15,611 bases of DNA from DASVXQ01 sp040414855. Its GTDB lineage: Bacteria > Actinomycetota > CALGFH01. This document shows, piece by piece, positions 6,470-11,750 of the stretch; the first letter of the stretch is position 1; each line of letters begins with the position of its first letter. The translations under genes were made by a program, and so were the position numbers. The notes beneath the pieces were generated by a model. That model made no database searches. It saw only the letters and a list, made by a program, of their open reading frames with translations, and was not told the DNA's origin. The stretch covers positions 1-15,611 of the forward strand of contig JBEDUQ010000229.1 in NCBI GenBank assembly GCA_040414855.1, given 5' to 3'.

Positions 6470-7581
6470 AGCTTGAAGAGGTCGAGCTCCGCCGCGTGCG
6501 GCTGCCGCTGGTGACGCCGTTCCGGACCTCCTTCGGGACCGAGCACGAGCGCGACATCCTGCTCGTGAAGGTGACCACCGACCAGGCCGAGGGCTGGGGC
6601 GAGTGCGTCGCGGGCAGCGAGCCGCTCTACTCCTCCGAGTACGCCGACGGCGCGCACCAGGTCGTCCGCGATCACCTGCTGCCGCGGCTCGGCAAGGTCG
6701 CCGAGCTGTCGGCGCCGAAGGTGGGGCCGGCGCTCGCCGCGGTCAGCGGCCATCCGATGGCCAAGGCCGCGCTGGAGCTGGCGGTCCTCGACGCCGAGCT
6801 GCGCGCGCACGGGATGCAGCTGGCCAGCTACCTCGGCGCGGTCCGCGACACCGCCACCAGCGGCGTCTCGGTCGGGATCGCGGACTCGATCCCCCAGCTG
6901 CTCGACGCGGTGGACGGCTACCTCGCCGGCGGCTACGCGCGCATCAAGCTCAAGATCCAGCCCGGCTGGGACGTCGAGCCGGTCCGCGCGGTCCGAGAGC
7001 GGTTCGGCGACGTGCTCCTCCAGGTCGACGCCAATGCCGCCTACACCCTGGCCGACGCCCGCGGGCTGGCGCGGCTGGACGCCTTCGACCTGCTGCTGAT
7101 CGAGCAGCCGCTGCCCGAGGACGACGTCAGAGGCCACGCCGAGCTGGCCAGACGGGTGCGGACCCCGATCTGCCTCGACGAGTCGATCACCTCTGCCCGC
7201 GCGGCCGCCGACGCGATCGCGATCGGCGCCTGCTCGATCGTCAACATCAAGGCCGGCCGCGTCGGCGGCTTCCTGGAGGCCAGGAGGGTCCACGACGTCT
7301 GCGCCGCCAACGGCGTGCCGGTCTGGTGCGGCGGCATGCTCGAGACGGGCATCGGCCGGGCCGCCAACCTCGCGCTCGCCGCGCTGCCGAACTTCACGCT
7401 GCCCGGCGACACCTCGGCGTCCGACCGCTACTGGCGGCGGGAGGTCATCACCGAGCCGTTCACACTCGAGCCACCAGGGGTGGTGCGGGTGCCGACCGGG
7501 CCAGGCCTCGGCGTCACCGTCGACGAGGACTTCCTCGCCGAGATCACCACCACAGTCGAGCGGCACCGGGTGGAGCGATGA
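6466..7581 (+). CDS. N-succinylamino-acid racemase / o-succinylbenzoate synthase family enolase (NSAR/OSBS)
   Basis: 371 residues, full length for the MenC-like NSAR/OSBS subgroup. Both catalytic lysines are present: Lys163 in KLK (161-163) and Lys262 in NIKAGRVGG. Metal ligands are Asp188 (VDAN), Glu213 (IEQP) and Asp238 (LDES). Arg265, three residues after the second lysine, matches the second-shell arginine linked to racemase activity in Amycolatopsis NSAR. The stretch around GGMLETGIGRAANLALAALP (289-308) and LPGDTSASDR also matches that enzyme. The reaction is Mg-dependent interconversion of N-succinyl-D- and L-amino acids; OSB synthase activity may coexist. The start ATG at 6466 has AGGAG upstream and overlaps the GNAT stop. 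No other menaquinone gene is nearby, while GNAT and M20 partners flank it, which favours racemase. Confidence 0.9.
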   Translation: MKLEEVELRRVRLPLVTPFRTSFGTEHERDILLVKVTTDQAEGWGECVAGSEPLYSSEYADGAHQVVRDHLLPRLGKVAELSAPKVGPALAAVSGHPMAKAALELAVLDAELRAHGMQLASYLGAVRDTATSGVSVGIADSIPQLLDAVDGYLAGGYARIKLKIQPGWDVEPVRAVRERFGDVLLQVDANAAYTLADARGLARLDAFDLLLIEQPLPEDDVRGHAELARRVRTPICLDESITSARAAADAIAIGACSIVNIKAGRVGGFLEARRVHDVCAANGVPVWCGGMLETGIGRAANLALAALPNFTLPGDTSASDRYWRREVITEPFTLEPPGVVRVPTGPGLGVTVDEDFLAEITTTVERHRVER

Positions 7582-8705
7582 ACGCCGACCCGCGGCTGGC
7601 CACCCTGCGCGACCGGCTCGACGAGATGGTCACCGCGCTGCGGAGCCTGGTCGAGGCCGAGTCCCCGTCGAACGACAAGGGCGCGCTGGCGGCCTGCGCC
7701 GACCTGGTGACCGCCATCGGCGCGGACCTGCTCGGCGAGGAGCCGGAGCGGGTCGAGGTGGACGGGCTTGCGCACCTGCGCTGGCGCTTCGGCGGCGCCA
7801 CCAAGGTGCTGCTGCTCTGCCACTACGACACCGTCTGGCCGCTGGGGACACTGGCGAGCTGGCCGTGGCGGGTCGACGACGGCGTCGCCACCGGGCCCGG
7901 CGCCTTCGACATGAAGGCCGGGCTGGTCCAGGGCCTGTTCGCGTTGGGCAGCCTCGACGAGCTCGACGGCGTCTGCCTGCTGGTCACCGCCGACGAGGAG
8001 GTCGGCTCGGACAGCTCGCGCGCGCTGATCGAGTCGGAGGCGGCCGGCGCCGCCGCCGCGCTGGTGCTGGAGCCCAGCGCGGGCAAGGCGGGCGCCCTGA
8101 AGGTCGCCCGCAAGGGCACCAGCTCCTACCGGCTCGAGATCGTCGGCCTGGCGGCGCACGCGGGCCTGGAGCCCGAGAAGGGCGTCAACGCCCTGGTCGA
8201 GCTGGCGCACCAGGTGCTCGCAGTGGAAGAGATCGCCCGGCCGGAGCTGGGGACGACCGTGACGCCCACGGTCGCCGCCGCCGGCACCACGCAGAACACC
8301 GTCCCGGCCTCGGCGAGCTTCCAGGTCGACGTCCGCGCCTTCGATCCGGGCGAGCAGCGGCGCGTCGACGAGGACCTGCGGCGCCTGACGCCCACGCTCC
8401 CGGGGGCGAGGCTGGCGGTCCACGGGCAGCCGGACCGGCCGCCGCTGCCGGAGAGCGCGTCGGCCGAGCTGTTCGGGCTGGCGTCCAAGCTGGCCGCGGA
8501 CCTCGGACTCGAGCCGCTGGAGTCGGCGGCGGTCGGCGGCGGTTCGGATGGCAACCTCACCGCCGACGTCGGCGTGCGCACCCTCGACGGGCTCGGCGCG
8601 GTCGGCGGCAACGCGCACGCGCTCGGCGAGCACGTCGTGCTGGCGGCCATGCCCGAGCGCGCGGCGCTGGTCGCGGCGCTGGTCCAAACCCTCAGCCGGC
8701 GATAG
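7578..8705 (+). CDS. M20 family metallopeptidase, probable N-succinyl-L-amino-acid deacylase
   Basis: 375 residues, similar in design to carboxypeptidase G2 (M20A). Zinc ligand candidates are His82 (CHYDTV), Asp111 (GAFDMKAG), Glu141 (ADEEVGS, with Glu140 as general base), Glu165 (LEPS) and His347 (GGNAHALGEH). The dimerisation domain is inserted at about 178-285 and contains GLAAHAGLEPEKGVNA (190-205), with the family's bridging histidine His194. There is no signal peptide, so it is cytosolic, unlike exported carboxypeptidase G2. It overlaps the racemase stop by 4 bp (ATGA). In the Geobacillus pathway the corresponding M20 enzyme removes succinate from N-succinyl-L-amino acids, making the D-to-L conversion irreversible. 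An N-acyl or glutamate carboxypeptidase role is the alternative. The next gene faces it 21 bp away, and I see no hairpin terminator. Confidence 0.9.
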   Translation: MNADPRLATLRDRLDEMVTALRSLVEAESPSNDKGALAACADLVTAIGADLLGEEPERVEVDGLAHLRWRFGGATKVLLLCHYDTVWPLGTLASWPWRVDDGVATGPGAFDMKAGLVQGLFALGSLDELDGVCLLVTADEEVGSDSSRALIESEAAGAAAALVLEPSAGKAGALKVARKGTSSYRLEIVGLAAHAGLEPEKGVNALVELAHQVLAVEEIARPELGTTVTPTVAAAGTTQNTVPASASFQVDVRAFDPGEQRRVDEDLRRLTPTLPGARLAVHGQPDRPPLPESASAELFGLASKLAADLGLEPLESAAVGGGSDGNLTADVGVRTLDGLGAVGGNAHALGEHVVLAAMPERAALVAALVQTLSRR

Positions 8706-8726
8706 TCACCGCTGCCCCGGCCGCCG

Positions 8727-8927
8727 TCAGCGCTCGCCCAGGAGCGCCGGCTCGCGGTGCCAGTCGTACCAGGTGGGCTCGCCGGCCCGCTCCTGCTCGT
8801 TCAGGCTGGCAACGCTCGCATGCGGCACACAGAAGGCGCCGACCACCCGAGCCGATATCCTGCCCGGCCCCGCGAGCAGGTCGAGCCTCGCGGGCTGGTC
8901 GCAGCTCGTCCAGTCACAGCCGTTCAT
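8727..8927 (-). CDS. Small Cys/His protein, putative zinc-binding, function unknown
   Basis: 66 residues, MNGCDWTSCDQPARL at the start. Cys4-x4-Cys9 and Cys33-x2-His36 give a C-x4-C ... C-x2-H arrangement. This is common in tiny actinobacterial proteins of the type CxxxxC-xPAxxxL ... CxxH, thought to bind one zinc. The C-terminal part (43-66) is polar with three tryptophans and aromatic residues. The ATG at 8927 has GGGAGG about 8 bases upstream. The frame stays open much further upstream on this strand, but that part is only the antisense of the permease gene. It is convergent with the M20 gene and divergent from the permease, so it is a single-gene unit. No function can be assigned. Confidence 0.6.
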   Translation of the reverse strand: MNGCDWTSCDQPARLDLLAGPGRISARVVGAFCVPHASVASLNEQERAGEPTWYDWHREPALLGER

Positions 8928-8953
8928 TGATGCACCCTCCCACCCGACCATTC

Positions 8954-8975
8954 CCAGGCGGTGCCCGCCACCTGG
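8954..8975. promoter_or_regulatory. GC-rich hairpin between divergent genes
   Basis: CCAGG-CGG ... CCGCC-A-CCTGG: GGCGG (8957-8961) pairs with CCGCC (8965-8969) around a TGC loop, and outer CCAGG pairs with CCTGG (8971-8975) with one bulged A. It lies 27 bp upstream of the Cys/His protein start and about 200 bp upstream of the permease start. It could be a leader hairpin for either, or an operator. No T-run follows, so it is not a standard terminator. Confidence 0.35.
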
Positions 8976-9124
8976 TGACCGGGCGTCGAAGGTCGCATAC
9001 CGTGCGGACCTCGTCAACCAGTAACTTGGCCAATACCCTCCGAAGGCAACTTCTGACATACGCGTACCGGCTGAAGGCTTCGGAACGACGCAAACGCGGC
9101 AGCTCTGGATGGTCTGGCACGCGA

Positions 9125-9147
9125 GGTGCATTGTTGGAGCAATGACC
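9125..9147 (+). promoter_or_regulatory. Inverted repeat shortly upstream of the permease gene
   Basis: GGT-G-CATTG (9125-9133) pairs with CAATGACC (9140-9147) around TTGGAG, with one bulged G. It is less G/C-rich than its surroundings and ends 26 bp before the permease ATG. It may be an operator or a leader hairpin close to the ribosome site; the regulator is unknown. Confidence 0.35.
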
Positions 9148-9173
9148 TGACCATCGAAGGAAGGCGGCGGAGC

Positions 9174-10655
9174 ATGAGCATGGAGGGTGCCGGCGTGGCC
9201 GGTGTCCAGCCGGAAACCGACCGTGCCTGGAGCATCGAGACCAACGGAATCAACGTGGTGCCGGACGCCGAGCGCCACGGCAAACCCTCGGAGCTTTTCT
9301 GGGTCTGGTTCGCGGCCAACATCAGCGCCCTGGCGGTCGTCTACGGCGTGATTACCGTGTCGTTCGGACTGAACCTGTGGCAGTCCATTCTGGTCGGCGT
9401 GATCGGGACCGTGCTCTCGTTCCTGCTGGTCGGCTTTGTGAGCGTGGCCGGCAAGCGCAGCTGCGCGCCGACCTTCGCGCTCTCGCGCGCCGCGTTCGGC
9501 AGGGCGGGCAACTCGCTGCCGACCCTGATCAGCTATCTGTCGCTGGTCGGCTGGGAGACAGTCCTGGTCGCGCTGGCGACGCTGGCCACCGGGAGCATGC
9601 TTGACCGGCTCGGGGTCGCGACCGGGACGGCCACCACCGCGATCGCGTTCGTGGTGATCGCCGGGGTCACCATCGCGGTCGGGCTGCTCGGCCACGCCAC
9701 CATCGTCAAGATCCAGACCTGGTTCACCTGGGCGTTCGCGGCGCTGACCGTCGTGTTCATCGCCCTGCTGCTGCCCCAGGTCGAGTGGGGCAAGCTCGCC
9801 GACCTGCCCAGCGGAAGCTGGCTCACGGGATTCCTTCCCGCGACCTCGATCGTGATGGCGGGGCTCGGCATCAGTTGGGCCAACGTCGGCGCCGACTACT
9901 CGAGGTACCTGCCGAGGTCGTCCAGCTCGCGAGCGGTCATCGGCTGGACCGTGCTCGGCTCCAGCATCGGGCCGATCGTGCTGATCAGCTTCGGGGTGCT
10001 GCTCGCCAGCAAGGGCACCGGGCTGTCCACCTCGGCCAACCCGCTCGGCGACCTCGCCGACCCGCTGCCGACCTGGTTCCTGGTGCCCTACCTGGTGGTC
10101 GCGGCCGGCGGGCTGGTGGCCGGCGCGCTGCTCGACATCTACTCGTCCGGGCTCTGCCTGCTCACGCTCGGCGTGCGGCTGCCGCGGTACCAGTCGGTCG
10201 CGATCGACGGCGTGATCATGATCGCCGGCAACATCTACATGCTGTTCATCGCCAAGGACTTCCTCGGCACCTTCCAGGGATTTCTCCTCGTGCTCGGCGT
10301 GCCGCTGGCCGCCTGGGCCGCCGTGTTCCTGGTCGACCTCGCCACCCTGCGCCGCGACGGGTACCGCGTGGGCGAGCTGTACGGAGGTCCCGAAGGAACC
10401 GCAGGAGGCCGGTCGGTGAACGTCGCCGGCGTGGTCGCCTGGCTCATCGGCGTGGTGGTCGGTCTCGGTCTGATCACCTCGACCACCAAGGGGTTCACCT
10501 GGCTCGGCTGGTGGGCCAAGGGCGCCTTCGCGGGGTCGAGCCTCGGCCTGCTGGTGGCGTTCGTCGCCGCCGGTCTCGTCTACGGCCTGTGGACCGCCTC
10601 CTCCGCCCGCCGCGACCAGCCCCAACGCCCCGCCGTCCAAGCCCCCAGCCAATAA
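9174..10655 (+). CDS. NCS1 family purine/cytosine-type permease
   Basis: 493 residues with about 12 hydrophobic spans, the NCS1 (PF02133) topology. The N-terminal signature is visible at about 19-50: WSIETNGINVVPDAERHG, then FWVWFAANIS. SWANVGADYSRYLPR (234-248) is the conserved TM6 region, and GKRSCAPTFALSRAAFGRAG (93-112) the TM2-3 region. NCS1 carriers use Na+ or H+ to import cytosine, purines, uracil, allantoin or hydantoins; the substrate here is not determined. The start at ATG 9174 is preceded by GGAAGGCGGCGG; an upstream GTG at 9126 lies inside an inverted repeat and is less likely. The leader (8928-9173) is 246 bp and contains two hairpins. The C-terminal tail is polar. A strong hairpin terminator follows at 10677. 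It is a single-gene unit on the same strand as the racemase operon, but separated from it by the Cys/His gene. Confidence 0.9.
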   Translation: MSMEGAGVAGVQPETDRAWSIETNGINVVPDAERHGKPSELFWVWFAANISALAVVYGVITVSFGLNLWQSILVGVIGTVLSFLLVGFVSVAGKRSCAPTFALSRAAFGRAGNSLPTLISYLSLVGWETVLVALATLATGSMLDRLGVATGTATTAIAFVVIAGVTIAVGLLGHATIVKIQTWFTWAFAALTVVFIALLLPQVEWGKLADLPSGSWLTGFLPATSIVMAGLGISWANVGADYSRYLPRSSSSRAVIGWTVLGSSIGPIVLISFGVLLASKGTGLSTSANPLGDLADPLPTWFLVPYLVVAAGGLVAGALLDIYSSGLCLLTLGVRLPRYQSVAIDGVIMIAGNIYMLFIAKDFLGTFQGFLLVLGVPLAAWAAVFLVDLATLRRDGYRVGELYGGPEGTAGGRSVNVAGVVAWLIGVVVGLGLITSTTKGFTWLGWWAKGAFAGSSLGLLVAFVAAGLVYGLWTASSARRDQPQRPAVQAPSQ

Positions 10656-10676
10656 GGGGCGGTCGCAGGTTCCGTC

Positions 10677-10711
10677 GGTCCGCCCGGGGTTGATTCGCAC
10701 CCGGGCGGGCC
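10677..10711 (+). terminator. Hairpin terminator after the permease
   Basis: GGTCCGCCCGGG (10677-10688) and CCCGGGCGGGCC (10700-10711) form a 12-bp stem with one G-T pair, around an 11-base loop. It starts 22 bp after the permease stop and is followed by CTTGTCC, a weak T-tract as is usual in high-GC actinobacteria. The rest of 10712-10888 should carry the promoter of the next operon. Confidence 0.7.
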
Positions 10712-10809
10712 CTTGTCCTCGTGCGGCCCGCCTCACCTTCACGCGGGGCTCGCCGCCGTAGGATCCGCCCCTCCCCCGCCGCCGCTTCCGCGCGACCTTG
10801 GGCGGGTGG

Positions 10810-10821
10810 CACGATATTGTG
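10810..10821. promoter_or_regulatory. Short palindrome upstream of the LLM operon
   Basis: CAC-G-ATAT-T-GTG is symmetric except for one central-flank pair. This A/T-containing spot lies 67 bp before the LLM start in otherwise very G/C-rich DNA. It could be an operator or part of the -10 region; no properly spaced -35 is clear. Confidence 0.25.
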
Positions 10822-10888
10822 ACGGACGTTAGGAAACCATCCCCCCGGATCCGCGGGCGGCCGGTGGCGAGACCGTGAGGAGGCGGCG

Positions 10889-11737
10889 ATGGAGGTTGGG
10901 ATCGGGCTCCCGGCCGGCGTGCCCGGCGCGCCCGGCGATCTCGTCCTCGAATGGGCGCGACGCGCCGACAGCGGCCCGTTCGCCAGCGCGGGTGTGATCG
11001 ACCGCATCGCCTACGGCAACTACGACCCGTTCCTGTCGCTGGCCGCGGCGGCCGCCGTCACCAGCAGGCTGCGGCTGGTCACGATGGTCGTGATCGGCCC
11101 GCTGCGCAACCAGGTGATGCTGGCCAAGCAGGCGGCTTCGCTGGACGCGCTCTCCCGCGGACGGCTCACTCTCGGCGTGGCCGTCGGCGCCAGGCACGAG
11201 GACTACGACGTCATGGGCATCGACCATCGCGACCGCGGCGACCGCTTCGACCAACAGCTCGCCTACCTCCGAGACGCCTGGGAGGACGGCGGTGCCGTCG
11301 GCCCGAGCCCGGCCCAGCCCGGCGGCCCTGACCTGTTGGTCGGAGGCGGCACCGGCCGCGCCTTCGCGCGCATGGCCAGGTACGGCGACGGCTACGTCCA
11401 CGGTGGAGGCCCGCCGCGCGCCTTCGCCGGCGCCGCCTCGCGCGCCTGGGCCGCCTGGACCGAGGCGGGGCGGCCCGGCAGGCCGCTGCTCTGGGGCCAG
11501 GCCTACTACGCGCTCGGGGACCAGGCCGAGACCGAGCGCGGTTCGGACTACCTGCGCGACTACTACGCCTTCACCGGTCCCTTCGCCGAGCGCATCGCCG
11601 CCGGCAACCTGACCTCACCCCAGATGGTCAAGGATCTTGTCCGGGGCTACGAGGAGGCGGGATGCGACCACCTGGTGCTGCTGCCGACGGTCGCCGACAT
11701 CGCGCAGCTCGAGCGGCTGGCCGACGTGCTGGCCTGA
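10889..11737 (+). CDS. LLM class flavin-dependent (luciferase-like) oxidoreductase
   Basis: 282 residues, TIM-barrel luciferase-like family (PF00296). The beginning MEVGIGLPAG, then LRLVTMVVIGPLRNQVMLAK (61-80), SRGRLTLGVAVGARHEDYDV (89-108) and LLVGGGTGRAFARMARYGDG (148-167) are the conserved strands. These enzymes use FMNH2 or F420H2; actinobacterial members of this size are often F420-dependent, but nothing here proves it. The start has GAGGAGG upstream. It is followed after 13 bp by the monooxygenase/OYE fusion, whose ribosome site lies in that gap, so the two are one operon. The context suggests oxidation or reduction in a CoA-thioester or aromatic pathway. The substrate is unknown. Confidence 0.88.
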   Translation: MEVGIGLPAGVPGAPGDLVLEWARRADSGPFASAGVIDRIAYGNYDPFLSLAAAAAVTSRLRLVTMVVIGPLRNQVMLAKQAASLDALSRGRLTLGVAVGARHEDYDVMGIDHRDRGDRFDQQLAYLRDAWEDGGAVGPSPAQPGGPDLLVGGGTGRAFARMARYGDGYVHGGGPPRAFAGAASRAWAAWTEAGRPGRPLLWGQAYYALGDQAETERGSDYLRDYYAFTGPFAERIAAGNLTSPQMVKDLVRGYEEAGCDHLVLLPTVADIAQLERLADVLA

Positions 11738-11750
11738 GCGGAGGAGCGGC

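Noticed and set aside
6466..7581. Enolase-family protein as a dedicated menaquinone o-succinylbenzoate synthase
   Set aside because: Sequence alone allows it, but no other men gene is in the window. The 4-bp-overlapping GNAT and M20 partners and Arg265 favour the racemase role.
5968..8687. Long minus-strand open frames across the racemase and M20 genes
   Set aside because: They mirror the plus-strand codon bias and have no motifs, while the plus-strand enzymes retain all catalytic residues.
9174..10655. NCS1 permease as a hydantoin carrier serving the racemase operon
   Set aside because: Mhp1-like hydantoin carriers belong to NCS1, but no hydantoinase or carbamoylase gene is present. The permease is a separate transcription unit with a hairpin-rich leader, so the substrate cannot be inferred.
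8928..10742. Minus-strand open frame extending over 600 codons upstream of the small Cys/His protein
   Set aside because: It is the antisense of the NCS1 permease, and its translation is Gly/Asp/Gln/Pro-rich low-complexity. Only the last 66 codons have a ribosome site and motifs.
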